Source: Pelomonas aquatica (GTDB taxonomy: Bacteria > Pseudomonadota > Gammaproteobacteria > Burkholderiales > Burkholderiaceae_C). From it: a DNA stretch of 64,000 nucleotides. The notes below the pieces were generated by a model. The model was not told the DNA's origin. It saw only the letters and a program-made list of their open reading frames with translations, and searched no databases. Shown here piece by piece: positions 47,476-57,210 of the stretch. Each line of letters starts with the position of its first letter. Positions within the stretch are counted from its first letter, which is position 1. The stretch is from assembly GCF_026712205.1 (NCBI RefSeq), contig NZ_JAPPUW010000007.1, positions 1 through 64,000 on the forward strand, in the 5' to 3' direction. The position numbers were made by a program, and so were the translations under genes.

Positions 47476-49377
47476 CTATTTGCGCAGCAGGGTTTGCACC
47501 TGGGTCAGCGCGCTCGGGTCGTCCAGCGTCGTCAGGTCGCCCGGGTCGCGGCCCTCGGCCACGGCCTGCAGCGCGCGGCGCAGCAGCTTGCCGGAGCGGG
47601 TCTTGGGCAGCAGGGTCACGAAATGCACGCGCGCCGGCCGCGCCACGGCGCCGAGCTGGGCGTCGACATGCTTCATGACCTCGCCCTCCAGCGCGAGCGA
47701 GGCCTGGCCCGGGTCGCGCAGCACCGCGAAGGCGATGGCGACCTGGCCCTTGAGCGCGTCCGCCACGCCGACGACGGCCACCTCGGCCACGGCGGCGTGG
47801 CCGGAGATGCATTCCTCGATCTCGCGCGTGCCCAGGCGGTGGCCGGCCACGTTGATGACGTCGTCCGTGCGGCCGAGGATGAAGGTGTAGCCGTCGGCGT
47901 CGCGCAGCCCCCAGTCGAAGGTCGAGTAGACCTGCCGGCCCCCTTCACGACCAGGAATGCTGCGCCAGTAGGTGTCGACGAAGCGCGCGTCGTCGCCCCA
48001 GACGGTCTGCAGGCAGCCCGGCGGCAGCGGGTGCTCGATGACGAGCACGCCCTTCTGGTCGGCCCCCAGCTCCGCGCCGCTGTTCTCGTCGAGCAGCTTC
48101 ACGCCATAGCCGTACATCGGCACGCCGGGCGAGCCGAAGCGCGTCGGCACGGCCTCGACGCCGGGGATGTGGTGGGCCACCGTCAGCAGCGGCCAGCCGG
48201 TCTCGGTCTGCCAGTAGTTGTCGATGATGGGCACGCCCAGGCCCTCGGCGATCCAGCGCGCGGTCGGCTCGTCCAGCGGCTCGCCGGCCAGGAAGAGCGC
48301 GCGCAGCGACGACAGGTCGTGGCGCTTGAGCAGCGCCGCGTCGTGCTTCTTCAGCACCCGCACCGCGGTGGGTGCGCTGAACATCACCGTCACCCGGTAT
48401 TGCTCCACCAGGCGCCACAGCACGGCGGCGTCAGGGTTGACGGGCGTGCCTTCGTACATCAGCGTGGCCATGCCGGCGATCAGCGGCCCGTAGACGATGT
48501 AGCTGTGGCCGACGACCCAGCCGATGTCGCTGCTGGAGAAATAGGTCTCGCCGGGCCGGCCGCCGAAGATGTAGTCCATGCTGGCGGCCAGCGCCACCGC
48601 ATAGCCGCCCACGTCGCGCTGCACGCCCTTCGGCTTGCCGGTCGTGCCGCTGGTGTAGAGCGTGTAGCTCGTCGCGTTGGACTCCAGCCAGGCGCAGGCC
48701 ACGCGCTCGCCCCAGTGGCGGCGGCGCAGCTCGGCATGGTCCAGGTCGCGCCCGGCCACGCGCGCAAACGGCGCGAGGCCGCGGTCCACCATCAGCACGC
48801 CGGCGGGCTTGTGGGCGGACAGCTCGATGGCCTCGTCCAGCAGCGGCTTGTAGGGCAGCACCTTGCCCGCGCGGCTGCCCGCGTCGGCGCTGACGACGAG
48901 CTTGGGCGCGGCGTCCTCGATGCGGCTGGCCAGGCTCACCGACGCGAAGCCGCCGAACACGACCGAGTGGATCGCGCCGATGCGCGCGCAGGCCAGCATC
49001 GCGAACGCGGCCTCGGGGATCATGGGCATGTAGATCAGCACGCGGTCGCCCTGCCCCACGCCCTGGCCCTGCAGGATGGCCGCCATGGCCTCGACCTCGG
49101 CCTGCAGCTGCGCAAAGCTGTAGACCACCTCCCGGCCCACCTCGGTCGACACCCAGATCAACGCGCGGTCGTCCGGCCGCAGCGCCGCGTGGCGGTCCAC
49201 CGCGTTGTGGCAGAGGTTGGTCGTGCCGCCGACGAACCAGCGCGCAAACGGCGGGCGGCTGACGTCGCAGATCTGCTGCGGCGGCGTCTGCCAGTCGATG
49301 CGACGGGCCTGGCCGGCCCAGAAGGCGTCGCGCTCGGCCAGCGAGCGGGCATGGAATTCGGCGTAGGTCTGCGTCAT
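47476..49377 (-). CDS. prpE: Propionyl-CoA synthetase (acyl-CoA synthetase, PrpE-type)
   Basis: 633 residues. The AMP-binding P-loop is TSGTTGKPKGVQRD, and the GVQRDVGGYAVAL continuation is typical of PrpE rather than acetyl-CoA synthetase. The hinge segment is GRTDDVINVAGHR and the regulatory Lys is in LPKTRSGKLLRR. Activates propionate with ATP and CoA. No other prp methylcitrate gene is near. Start ATG 49377; an in-frame upstream extension lacks likeness to the family. Confidence 0.9.
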   Translation of the reverse strand: MTQTYAEFHARSLAERDAFWAGQARRIDWQTPPQQICDVSRPPFARWFVGGTTNLCHNAVDRHAALRPDDRALIWVSTEVGREVVYSFAQLQAEVEAMAAILQGQGVGQGDRVLIYMPMIPEAAFAMLACARIGAIHSVVFGGFASVSLASRIEDAAPKLVVSADAGSRAGKVLPYKPLLDEAIELSAHKPAGVLMVDRGLAPFARVAGRDLDHAELRRRHWGERVACAWLESNATSYTLYTSGTTGKPKGVQRDVGGYAVALAASMDYIFGGRPGETYFSSSDIGWVVGHSYIVYGPLIAGMATLMYEGTPVNPDAAVLWRLVEQYRVTVMFSAPTAVRVLKKHDAALLKRHDLSSLRALFLAGEPLDEPTARWIAEGLGVPIIDNYWQTETGWPLLTVAHHIPGVEAVPTRFGSPGVPMYGYGVKLLDENSGAELGADQKGVLVIEHPLPPGCLQTVWGDDARFVDTYWRSIPGREGGRQVYSTFDWGLRDADGYTFILGRTDDVINVAGHRLGTREIEECISGHAAVAEVAVVGVADALKGQVAIAFAVLRDPGQASLALEGEVMKHVDAQLGAVARPARVHFVTLLPKTRSGKLLRRALQAVAEGRDPGDLTTLDDPSALTQVQTLLRK

Positions 49378-49511
49378 GCCGAAAGTGTGGAGCGCAGGCA
49401 CTGACAAAAGTCTGACCCGTGTGGCGTGACAGAATTCAGGGTTTCCACCGAGCCCATGCCGGACCAAGCCGGGGTTTGCCCTGAAAATTACAAGCTTTAC
49501 GTCCGCTTGGG

Positions 49512-49540
49512 TTGACGCTGCCGGGGTCCCCTCCTACGCT
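49512..49540 (+). promoter_or_regulatory. Sigma70-like promoter for the NlpC/P60 gene
   Basis: TTGACG (49512-49517), 17-bp spacer, TACGCT (49535-49540), about 70 bp before the ATG. Confidence 0.45.
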
Positions 49541-49611
49541 GCGCGCCGCTGTCCCTTCTCCGCTATCGCGGCCGCTCGCGGCCCGCTTCTGGTTCCCGCC
49601 TCCGTTCCCGA

Positions 49612-50352
49612 ATGTCCCTGGTTCTCTCCGCTGCCCTGCTGAATCGCATCGCTGCTGCCGGCCTGCTCGCCGCGGGCTGCGCCGTGGTGCAGGCGCAGGG
49701 CCTGGCCCAGGCCGCCACGGCGCCGCCGCCGGGCACGATGATGGGCGCCTACGGCCAGAGCCTGCAGCAACAGCAGCCAGCCACGGTGGACAAGGCCGCG
49801 CCGGCGGCCAAGCCGGCGCCGGCGGCCAATGGCAACGCGGGCGATGCGGTCAGCCGCTTCCTCAGCGAGCGTGGCCTGCTGAACGCCAGCGAGCCGAGCG
49901 CGCCGGCACGCCTGCTGAGCACGGTGCGCGACACCGCCTCCGACCTCGTGCTGTCGGCCATGAACTTCCTCGGCGTGCGCTACACGCGCGGCGGCAACTC
50001 GGTCGAGAACGGTTTCGACTGCAGCGGCTTCACGCGCCACATCTTCGAGATGAGCGTAGGCCTGGTGCTGCCGCGCCGTGCCGACGAGCAGGCCAAGGAC
50101 AGCAGCCTCGCGGCCATCCGCCGCGACGAACTCAAGCCCGGCGACCTGGTGTTCTTCAACACCATGCGCGCCACCTTCAGCCACGTCGGCATCTACGTCG
50201 GCGAGGGCAAGTTCATCCACGCCCCGCGCACCGGCAGCGCCGTGCGCGTGGAGGACATGCGCGACGCCTACTGGGCCAAGCGCTTCACCGGCGCGCGCCG
50301 TGCCGACCTGAAGGCCGCGGCGTCCGGCGAAGGCGCGCCGCTGGCGCGCTGA
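49612..50352 (+). CDS. Secreted NlpC/P60 peptidoglycan endopeptidase
   Basis: 246 residues. A signal peptide (1-~29) and an Ala/Pro/Gln-rich linker precede a C-terminal NlpC/P60 papain-like domain with C137 (FDCSGF), H191 (SHVGIY) and a third polar residue H203. It would cut D-Glu-meso-DAP type bonds in the wall. C23 does not lie in a convincing lipobox, so I call it soluble. It starts 234 bp from the divergent prpE. Confidence 0.9.
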   Translation: MSLVLSAALLNRIAAAGLLAAGCAVVQAQGLAQAATAPPPGTMMGAYGQSLQQQQPATVDKAAPAAKPAPAANGNAGDAVSRFLSERGLLNASEPSAPARLLSTVRDTASDLVLSAMNFLGVRYTRGGNSVENGFDCSGFTRHIFEMSVGLVLPRRADEQAKDSSLAAIRRDELKPGDLVFFNTMRATFSHVGIYVGEGKFIHAPRTGSAVRVEDMRDAYWAKRFTGARRADLKAAASGEGAPLAR

Positions 50353-50359
50353 AGACCGC

Positions 50360-50378
50360 GGGGCGCCGGCGGCGCCCC
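50360..50378. terminator. Hairpin between convergent NlpC and DUF4382 genes
   Basis: GGGGCGCC-GGC-GGCGCCCC is a perfect 8-bp stem between two stop codons 36 bp apart. No T run follows on either strand, so it may stop transcription poorly or serve both directions. Confidence 0.45.
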
Positions 50379-50388
50379 CTGCCCTGCG

Positions 50389-51603
50389 TCAGAAGCCGAA
50401 ATTCAGCACCGCGTCGGTGCTGAGCGTCAGGCTCTGGGTCTTGGGCGTCGTCACGCCCGAGGCCAGCGCCTCGAAGCGGTACTTGGCTGCGTCGGCCGGA
50501 GTGCTCGTCCACGTGAAGCTGGTGGGCGAGGCCATATAGGGCGTCAGCACCGGCGCCGCGAGCGGCAGGCGCATCGAATAGGCGCCGCTGGCGGCGTCGG
50601 CGTTCGCGAAAGCCACTTCCACGCTCGGCCCACCCGTCAAGGCCTGCAGGGCGCGCACGCTGCCTTCGGTGTTGGCGGTCGAGCCGGCCAGCGTGACCGT
50701 GCCGCTGACCGTTGCCGATGCGGCCGAGGCCGGCGGCGTCAGGCGCACCGTGTCGCTGCCAACGTAGGTGTAGGCCGTCGTCGTGACGGGCACGCCGGTG
50801 ACGACCGCGTTCGCGCGGCCATTGGCCGTGACGACGAGGTCATAGCTGCCGGCCGGCACCGGGTAGAGCACGAACTTGCCGGTCGCGTCGGTCGGCGTCG
50901 CGCGCACCGGCACGCCGGCCGACTGCACGCTCACCGTCGCGCCACCGTTGGCCAGGCCCGCGTCGACGAAGCCGACGATGCGCATGCCGGCGTCGCTGAG
51001 CATCGGGATCAGCGACAGCACCGGCTTCATGATGATCTTGCCGGAGTTGCCGGCGCGCACGAAGGACTTGCAGGCATCGAAGTCGATCGCGAAGTCGGCC
51101 ACCTTGTCGGCCGCCACGGTCATGCCGGCATTGAGCTTGATGCCGCTCTGCGCCGCGCTCGGCGTGTCCACGGCCTGCTCCGCGCCGCCGGTGGGCACCA
51201 CCGAGTTGGCCAGCGGGTTGGCCGGGGTGTTGGCCGACAGCACGAGGCGCAGTTGCTGGTAGCTGCCGGCCGGCAGCTGGGTCTGGCCGAGCGTCGTCAG
51301 CGCGCCGTTGGACAGCGCCAGCAGGTCGATGCGCTGCGGCGTGGCGAGGGTGATGTCCGTCCAGCCCGCATCCGTGGGCGCGGCCGATGCGCTGCCGTTC
51401 ACGCGCACCTTCTCGACGGTCACGTAGACATGGTCGAAACCGCAGGCGGGCGCGTCGGTGATCGAGACGCGCAGCGTGCCGGTGGTGCTGGCCATGGGCT
51501 GGCCGGAGTAACCGCCGCCGCCACCGCAGGCGGCCAGCGCAGCCGCGGCAATGACGGGCAGGCCGAAGCGGGCCACGGATCGATGGATAGCTTGTTGTGA
51601 CAT
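50389..51603 (-). CDS. DUF4382 lipoprotein with carboxypeptidase-regulatory-like repeat
   Basis: 404 residues from ATG 51603 with AGGAG 7 bases upstream. Lipobox ALAAC puts the lipid-bound Cys at 26, then a poly-Gly linker. Residues ~42-190 match DUF4382 (start GTLRVSITDAPACGFDHVYVTVEK). A beta-sandwich segment (~205-280) with PAGSYDLVVTANG resembles carboxypeptidase-regulatory-like domains. Function unknown; probably outer-membrane lipoprotein. It is separate from the paa genes downstream in coordinate by a strong hairpin. Confidence 0.85.
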   Translation of the reverse strand: MSQQAIHRSVARFGLPVIAAAALAACGGGGGYSGQPMASTTGTLRVSITDAPACGFDHVYVTVEKVRVNGSASAAPTDAGWTDITLATPQRIDLLALSNGALTTLGQTQLPAGSYQQLRLVLSANTPANPLANSVVPTGGAEQAVDTPSAAQSGIKLNAGMTVAADKVADFAIDFDACKSFVRAGNSGKIIMKPVLSLIPMLSDAGMRIVGFVDAGLANGGATVSVQSAGVPVRATPTDATGKFVLYPVPAGSYDLVVTANGRANAVVTGVPVTTTAYTYVGSDTVRLTPPASAASATVSGTVTLAGSTANTEGSVRALQALTGGPSVEVAFANADAASGAYSMRLPLAAPVLTPYMASPTSFTWTSTPADAAKYRFEALASGVTTPKTQSLTLSTDAVLNFGF

Positions 51604-51693
51604 GGAAGACTCCTCAACGACTCGGAAGTCGTCAGCGTAGGGTCGCCCGTGTCGGCGGGTTGTCGGTGGCTGCAGAGAAGCGCTGTCAGCGGC

Positions 51694-51723
51694 GTCCGAC
51701 AGGCTTGCACGAGCCTGTCGGAC
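51694..51723. terminator. Perfect 12-bp hairpin after paaZ
   Basis: GTCCGACAGGCT - 6-base loop - AGCCTGTCGGAC, starting 18 bp past the paaZ stop codon. It is likely to end the TetR-binding protein-paaZ transcript, though there is no T run. Confidence 0.55.
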
Positions 51724-51741
51724 AGCGGCCGAAGCGCCGGG

Positions 51742-53784
51742 TCAGCCGGCGCTGCGCTTGGCGACGAGGGTCAGGATCTCGTAGCTCGCGCAGAGCTCGC
51801 CGCGCTGGTTGGTGACGGCCACGTCCCAGCCGATGACGCCCTGGGCAGGCTGGTCATCGCGCGGCGGGCGGTCGATCTTGCGCTTTGCCGTGAGCCGCGC
51901 CTGGATGGTGTCGCCGATGGCCACCGGCGTGACGAAGCGCAGGTTCTCCAGGCCGTAGTTGGCCAGCACCGGGCCGGGCGCCGGGCTGACGAACAGGCCC
52001 GCCGCGGCCGACAGCACGAAGTAGCCGTGGGCGATGCGCCTGCCGAAGGGCGAGGCCTTGGCCGCGACATCGTCGAAGTGCATGTAGAAATAGTCGCCCG
52101 ACAGGCCGCCGAAGGCGACGATGTCGGCCTCGCCGACGGTGCGGCGATGCGTCAGCAGGCTCATGCCGACCTCGACGTCCTCGAAGTGGCGGCGGAAGGG
52201 GTGGACCTCGCTCTCGGTCACGGCGCCGCCGCGCTGGTACTCGCCGGTGACGGCGCTCATCATCGTCGGCGAGCCCTGCACGGCGCAGCGCTGCAGATAG
52301 TGCTTGACCGCGCGCAGGCCGCCGAGCTCCTCGCCGCCGCCCGCGCGGCCGGGGCCGCCGTGTTTGAGCTTGGGCAGCGGCGAGCCGTGGCCGGTGTTCT
52401 CGAGCGCCGCCTCGCGGTCCAGCACCAGCATGCGGCCATGCCAGGCGGCGAAGGTCGGCACGGCCTGGGCGGCCAGGGCCGGTGTCTTCGTGCAGACGGT
52501 GCCGACGAGGCTGCCGCGGCCGAGCGTGGCCAGGTGCAGCGCCTCCTCGAAATCGCCATAGGGCAGCAGCGTCGTCACCGGGCCGAAGGCCTCGACATGG
52601 TGGGCGTCGCTGGCGGCCGGGTCGCGCGCCAGCAGCAGCGTCGGCGCGAAGAAGGCGCCGTCGCCGACACCCTCGCCCTTGGGCGCGAAGCCGTCTTTCG
52701 CGGACAGCAGCACCTCGCATTGCGCAGCCAGCTGAGCCACGCGCTCGGCAACGTCGGCCTGCTGGGCCTTGCTGGCGAGCGCGCCCATGCGCACGCCTTC
52801 GACGGCGGGGTCGCCCACCACCGTCTTGGACAGCCGTGCCTTCAGCGCCGTCGCGACCGCATCGGTCAGATGGCGGGGCACCAGCGTGCGGCGGATGGCC
52901 GTGCACTTCTGGCCGGCCTTGGCCGTCATCTCGCGGGCCACCTCCTTGATGAAGAGGTCGAACTCCGGGTCGCCGGGCGTCACGTCGGGCGCGAGGATGG
53001 CGCAGTTCAGGCTGTCGGCCTCGGCGTTGAAGGGGATGCTCTTCTTCAGCAGATTGGGGTGGGCCTTCAGCATCAGCGCGGTGTCGGCGCTGCCGGTGAA
53101 GGTGACCACGTCGGCCTCGTCCAGGCGCTCGAACAGGTCGCCCGTGCCGCCGATGATGAGCTGCAAGGCGCCGGCCGGCACCAGGCCCGAGTCGACGATG
53201 AGGCGCACGCAGGCCTCGGCGACATAACTCGTCGCCGTGGCGGGCTTGACCAGGCAGGGCATGCCCGCCAGGAAGCTGGGCGCAAACTTCTCCAGCATTC
53301 CCCACATCGGGAAGTTGAAGGCGTTGATGTGCAGGGCCGCGCCGCGCTTGGGCACCAGCACATGGCTGCCGATGAAGTGGTTGTTCGCGCCCAGGCGCAT
53401 GGCCGGGCCTTCGTGCAGCACATTGCTGCTGGGCAGGTCCTTGCCGCCGATGGAGGCATACGCGAACAGCGTGCCGATGCCGCCCTCGATGTCGATCCAC
53501 GAGTCGGCCCGCGTCGCGCCGGTGTGGGCGCTGATTGCGTAGAGCTGCTCCTTGCGCTCCAGCAGATGGGCCGCCAGCGCCTTCAGCACGCGGGCGCGGT
53601 CCTGGAAGTGGGTGCGCAGCAGGCCGGGCAAGGCCGTGCCGCGCGCGTAGGCCATGGCCTCGGCGAAATCGAGGCCTTCCTCGTGCGTGTGCGCGACGAC
53701 GCGGCCGTTGATGGCGCTGGCCAGCGGCTTGGCCGCCTTGGCGCCGACCCAGCGGCCGGCGATATAGCTCTGCAGGGTGTTCAC
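51742..53784 (-). CDS. paaZ: PaaZ: oxepin-CoA hydrolase / 3-oxo-5,6-dehydrosuberyl-CoA semialdehyde dehydrogenase
   Basis: 680 residues. N-terminal aldehyde dehydrogenase (to about 520) with the catalytic Cys in GQKCTAIRR (~294) and [10 protein letters not shown]-terminal MaoC-like hydratase (~540-680) with [15 protein letters not shown] and the following RIAHGYF. Opens the oxepin ring of the phenylacetyl-CoA epoxide product and oxidises the resulting aldehyde. Start overlaps the binding-protein stop by 4 bp. It is placed apart from paaGIKABCDE. Confidence 0.96.
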   Translation of the reverse strand: MNTLQSYIAGRWVGAKAAKPLASAINGRVVAHTHEEGLDFAEAMAYARGTALPGLLRTHFQDRARVLKALAAHLLERKEQLYAISAHTGATRADSWIDIEGGIGTLFAYASIGGKDLPSSNVLHEGPAMRLGANNHFIGSHVLVPKRGAALHINAFNFPMWGMLEKFAPSFLAGMPCLVKPATATSYVAEACVRLIVDSGLVPAGALQLIIGGTGDLFERLDEADVVTFTGSADTALMLKAHPNLLKKSIPFNAEADSLNCAILAPDVTPGDPEFDLFIKEVAREMTAKAGQKCTAIRRTLVPRHLTDAVATALKARLSKTVVGDPAVEGVRMGALASKAQQADVAERVAQLAAQCEVLLSAKDGFAPKGEGVGDGAFFAPTLLLARDPAASDAHHVEAFGPVTTLLPYGDFEEALHLATLGRGSLVGTVCTKTPALAAQAVPTFAAWHGRMLVLDREAALENTGHGSPLPKLKHGGPGRAGGGEELGGLRAVKHYLQRCAVQGSPTMMSAVTGEYQRGGAVTESEVHPFRRHFEDVEVGMSLLTHRRTVGEADIVAFGGLSGDYFYMHFDDVAAKASPFGRRIAHGYFVLSAAAGLFVSPAPGPVLANYGLENLRFVTPVAIGDTIQARLTAKRKIDRPPRDDQPAQGVIGWDVAVTNQRGELCASYEILTLVAKRSAG

Positions 53785-54926
53785 TTGATCAGCTTCCAGG
53801 TTCCGTTCTCGATCTTGACCATCACGCGGGCGCGCTGGTCCAGGCCCAGGTGGTCTTGCGCCGACATGTTGAACACGCCATGCGCGCCGGCCACGTTCTT
53901 CACGTTCTCCAGCGCGTCGCGCAGCGCGGCGCGGAAGGCCGGCGTGCCCGGCTGGGCCTTCTTCAGCGCCTCCGGTGCGGCGGCGGCCAGCAACTGGCCG
54001 GCGTCCCAGGCATGGCCGCCGAAGGTCGACACCGAGCCCTTGCCGTTGGCACCCTCGTATTTGGCGATGTAGTCCTGCGCGCTCTTCTTCACCGGGTGGT
54101 CAGCCGGCAGCTGGGCCGCGACCAGCACCGGGCCGGCCGGCAGCAGCGTGCCCTCGACGTCCTTGCCGCCCACGCGCAGGAAGTCGTTGTTGGCGACGCC
54201 GTGGGTCTGGTAGATCCTGCCGGCATAGCCGCGCTCCTTCAGCGCCTTCTGCGGCAGGGCCGCGGGCGTGCCCGAGCCGGCGATCAGGATGGCGTCGGGC
54301 CGGGCCGCGACGAGCTTGAGCACCTGGCCGGTGACGGAGGTGTCCGTGCGGTTGTAGCGCTCGCTGGCGACGATGTTGAGCTTCTTGGTCGCCGCGATCT
54401 TGTTGAACTCGCCCCACCAGCCCTCGCCGTAGGCGTCGGCGAAGCCGATGAAGGCGGCCGTCTTCACGCCGCTGTCCACCATATGGGTCACGATGGCCAG
54501 GGCCATCATGATGTCGTTCTGCGGCGTCTTGAAGACCCAGCGCTTCTTCGCGTCCATGGGCTCGACGATGCGGGCCGAGGCCGCCATCGAGATCATCGGC
54601 GTGCCAGCCTCGGCGACGGCATCGATCATCGCCAGCGAGTTGGGCGTGACGGTGGAGCCGATGACGATGTCGACCTTGCTGTCGGTGATGAGCTTGCGCG
54701 TGTTGGCGACGGCCGTGGTCGTGTCGGAGGCGTCGTCCAGCACGATGTAGTTGACCCTCTGGCCGGCGATGGTCGTGGGCATCAGCGCGACGGTGTTCTT
54801 CTCCGGGATGCCAAGCGAGGCGGCCGGGCCGGTGGCGGACAGCGTGACGCCGACGTTGATGTCGGCCTGCGCGGCCAGGCTCAGCGTGGCGGCCAGGGCC
54901 AGGGCGAGTTGCTTGAATGGCTTCAT
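53781..54926 (-). CDS. Branched-chain amino acid-type ABC substrate-binding protein
   Basis: 381 residues from ATG 54926 with GGAG upstream. Signal peptide to about residue 21 (mature start ADINVGVTLS), then a type-I periplasmic binding protein (LivK-like). Its place between the TetR regulator and paaZ suggests an aromatic acid such as phenylacetate as ligand; no permease or ATPase genes are near, so it would need components made elsewhere. Substrate unproven. Confidence 0.88.
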   Translation of the reverse strand: MKPFKQLALALAATLSLAAQADINVGVTLSATGPAASLGIPEKNTVALMPTTIAGQRVNYIVLDDASDTTTAVANTRKLITDSKVDIVIGSTVTPNSLAMIDAVAEAGTPMISMAASARIVEPMDAKKRWVFKTPQNDIMMALAIVTHMVDSGVKTAAFIGFADAYGEGWWGEFNKIAATKKLNIVASERYNRTDTSVTGQVLKLVAARPDAILIAGSGTPAALPQKALKERGYAGRIYQTHGVANNDFLRVGGKDVEGTLLPAGPVLVAAQLPADHPVKKSAQDYIAKYEGANGKGSVSTFGGHAWDAGQLLAAAAPEALKKAQPGTPAFRAALRDALENVKNVAGAHGVFNMSAQDHLGLDQRARVMVKIENGTWKLIK

Positions 54927-54943
54927 GGGTTCGTCTCCTCGGG

Positions 54944-55561
54944 TTATGGGATGAGGGCGGGCTGCGGCGCCTGGACCGCGCCGAGGCCGCCGAAGAACAG
55001 GTCGCTGACCAGCGCCGCGAGCGCCTCGTGCGACAGCTCGCCGTCGGGGCGTAGCCAGGTGAAGGTCCAGTTGATCATGCCAAAGAGCAGCATGGTCAGG
55101 GGCTTGTGCAGCCGGGCGCCGCGCAGCTCGGGCCGCACGAGGCACAGGGCCGCCGCGAACTCGTCGACGACGCGGCGCTCCACGTCCAGCAGCCGCTCGC
55201 GCTCGGCGTCGGCCAGGAACTTGATCTCGCTGGTCAGCACGCGGTGCTGGGCCTGGGCGTCGGCATAGGCGCGCGTGAAGCGCTCGATCAGCGCGCGCAG
55301 CTGCGCGTCGGGCGCGAGCTGCAGGGCCTTGATCTCCTCGACCAGGGCCAGCAGCGCATGCACATGGCTGTCGCAGATCTGCGCGAGCAGCTCCTGCTTA
55401 TCCTGGAAGTAGTGGTAGAGCGTCGGCTTGGCCACGCCGCAGGCCTCGGCGACCTGGTTCATCGACGTGGCGCTGAAGCCTTGTTCGGCGAACAGGCGGG
55501 CGGCGGCGGCGAGGATGTCCTCGCGCTGGGCTTCGAATCCGGGGGCGCGTTTGCGGGCCAT
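54944..55561 (-). CDS. paaR: TetR-family regulator, PaaR-like
   Basis: 205 residues from ATG 55561 (MARKRAPGFEAQ). The HTH (about residues 32-57: ATSMNQVAEACGVAKPTLYHYF) and a helical ligand domain are typical of TetR. In beta-proteobacteria PaaR represses phenylacetate genes until phenylacetyl-CoA is made; the site ACCGACCGGTCGGT in front of paaG is a natural target. First gene of the tetR-binding protein-paaZ unit. Confidence 0.85.
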   Translation of the reverse strand: MARKRAPGFEAQREDILAAAARLFAEQGFSATSMNQVAEACGVAKPTLYHYFQDKQELLAQICDSHVHALLALVEEIKALQLAPDAQLRALIERFTRAYADAQAQHRVLTSEIKFLADAERERLLDVERRVVDEFAAALCLVRPELRGARLHKPLTMLLFGMINWTFTWLRPDGELSHEALAALVSDLFFGGLGAVQAPQPALIP

Positions 55562-55585
55562 CTCAGCAGGTCCGGAACACAAAAT

Positions 55586-55665
55586 TGCAACCACAGAAGC
55601 ACTGAGGCACGGAGGAATTCAAAAACTCTTGCATTTGCCCAGTGTCTCAGCGCCGCGTAGTTGCA
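55586..55665. repeat. 80-bp imperfect inverted-repeat element
   Basis: Outer arms TGCAACCAC (55586-55594) and GTAGTTGCA (55657-55665) match 8 of 9, and inner arms CTGAGGCAC and GTGTCTCAG match 8 of 9. The AT/GA-rich, non-coding sequence between tetR and paaE looks like a small dispersed element; a family cannot be named without a genome search. Confidence 0.45.
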
Positions 55666-55675
55666 CCGGGCGTCT

Positions 55676-56737
55676 TCAGCGTTCGTCGAAGGAAATGACG
55701 ACGCGCTCGGTCAGCGGATGCGCCTGGCAACTCAGGATGAAGCCGGCGGCGACCTCGTCCTTGTCGAGGGCGAAGTTCTTGTCCATGCGCACCCGGCCCT
55801 CGACCAGCTTGCAGCGGCAGGTGGAGCAGACGCCGCTCTTGCAGGAGAAGGGCACGTCCATGCCTTCGCGCGCGGCGGCGTCGAGCAGGCTGGGGTCGCT
55901 GGTGTGGAACTCGATCTCGCGCGAGATGCCGTCGCGGATGACCGTCACGCGGGCCTCGGGTGCGTCGCCGGGCTTGACCTCGTGCGGCACGGGCTTGCCG
56001 GCCAGCGTCTCCGGCGTGCCGAAGCGCTCGATGTGGATACGCCCGGCCGGCACGCCTGCGCCCAGCAGCGCGGCCTCGGCCTGGTCGTTCATCTCGAAGG
56101 GGCCGCAGACGAAGGCTGCATCGATGCCGGCCGCCGGCACGGGGCCGGCCAGGAAGGCGCTGAGCTTGCCGGCGTCCAGGCGCCCGCCGTAAAGCGGCGC
56201 GTCGACGGCCTCGCGGCTGAAGATCATGTGCAGCGACAGCCGCGTCATGAAGCGGTTCTTCAGGTCTTCGAGTTCTTCCTTGAACATCGTCGACGCGGTG
56301 CGGCGGTTGGCGTAGATCAGCGTCGCGCGGGCCGCCGGCTCGCGCTCCAGCAGCGCGGTCAGCAGGCTGAGGATGGGCGTGATGCCCGAGCCGCCGGCGA
56401 TGAATAGCACATGGCGTCCCTCGGCGCGGGCCGCCGGCATGACGAAGCGGCCCTGCGGCGGATAGGACTCGACGATGTCGCCGGCCTTCAGCTGCTCATG
56501 CACCCAGCCCGAGAAGGCGCCGCCGTCGACGCGGCGGATGCCGACCTTGAGCTGGCGGTCCGAGCAGATGGAGTAGCTGCGGCGCAGCTCCTGGCCGCCG
56601 ACGCTGGCGCGCAGCGTCAGGTACTGGCCGGGCTCGAAGCCGAAGCCCTCCGCCGGGGCCTGGAAGCCGACGACCATCGCGTCGTCGGTGTCGCGCTCGA
56701 CGGAGGTCACGCGCAGGGGGTGGAAGTGCAAGGCCAT
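55676..56737 (-). CDS. paaE: Phenylacetyl-CoA epoxidase reductase subunit
   Basis: 353 residues from ATG 56737. N-terminal FAD/NAD(P)-binding ferredoxin-reductase part with RSYSICS and GGSGITPILSL; C-terminal plant-type 2Fe-2S domain with CKSGVCSTC. Passes electrons from NAD(P)H to the PaaABC oxygenase. Starts 5 bp after paaD. Last gene of paaGIKABCDE. Confidence 0.95.
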   Translation of the reverse strand: MALHFHPLRVTSVERDTDDAMVVGFQAPAEGFGFEPGQYLTLRASVGGQELRRSYSICSDRQLKVGIRRVDGGAFSGWVHEQLKAGDIVESYPPQGRFVMPAARAEGRHVLFIAGGSGITPILSLLTALLEREPAARATLIYANRRTASTMFKEELEDLKNRFMTRLSLHMIFSREAVDAPLYGGRLDAGKLSAFLAGPVPAAGIDAAFVCGPFEMNDQAEAALLGAGVPAGRIHIERFGTPETLAGKPVPHEVKPGDAPEARVTVIRDGISREIEFHTSDPSLLDAAAREGMDVPFSCKSGVCSTCRCKLVEGRVRMDKNFALDKDEVAAGFILSCQAHPLTERVVISFDER

Positions 56738-56742
56738 CGTGT

Positions 56743-57210
56743 TTAGATCGGCTTGAAGTATTCGAAGGGCTCGCCGCACTCGATGCAGCGCCACGTCGAC
56801 TTGCACGCGGTGGAGCCGAAGCGGGAGAGTTGTTCCGTCCTGCCGCCGTCGCAGCGCGGGCAGCGCAGCTTGGGCACGACGCGGATGGCCTGCTCGGCGC
56901 TGCACTGCGGCGGCACGATGCCGTAGCGCTGCAGCTTCTCGCGGCCCTCGGGCGTGATCCAGTCGGTGCTCCAGGCCGGCGAACGCTGCATCGTGACGGT
57001 CACGCGGCCGAACTCGGCCAGCGCGGCGCGCACGTCGTCGGCGATCAGCTCGGTGGCCGGGCAGCCGCTGTAGGTCGGCGTCAGCACGACCTCCAGGCCC
57101 GCGCCGGTCTCGCGCAGTTCGCGCACGATGCCCAGCTCCACCAGGCTGATCGCCGGGATCTCGGGGTCGGGCACGGCGGCAAGCCGGGTGCGGGCTGCGG
57201 CGAGGTCCAT
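56743..57210 (-). CDS. paaD: PaaD, iron-sulfur assembly-type protein for the epoxidase
   Basis: 155 residues. MIP18/DUF59-like N-terminus with the TYSGCPAT segment and a C-terminal zinc-ribbon (CPRC ... CIEC). Required for PaaABCE activity, probably in cluster assembly. Its ATG overlaps the paaC stop by one base. Confidence 0.93.
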   Translation of the reverse strand: MDLAAARTRLAAVPDPEIPAISLVELGIVRELRETGAGLEVVLTPTYSGCPATELIADDVRAALAEFGRVTVTMQRSPAWSTDWITPEGREKLQRYGIVPPQCSAEQAIRVVPKLRCPRCDGGRTEQLSRFGSTACKSTWRCIECGEPFEYFKPI

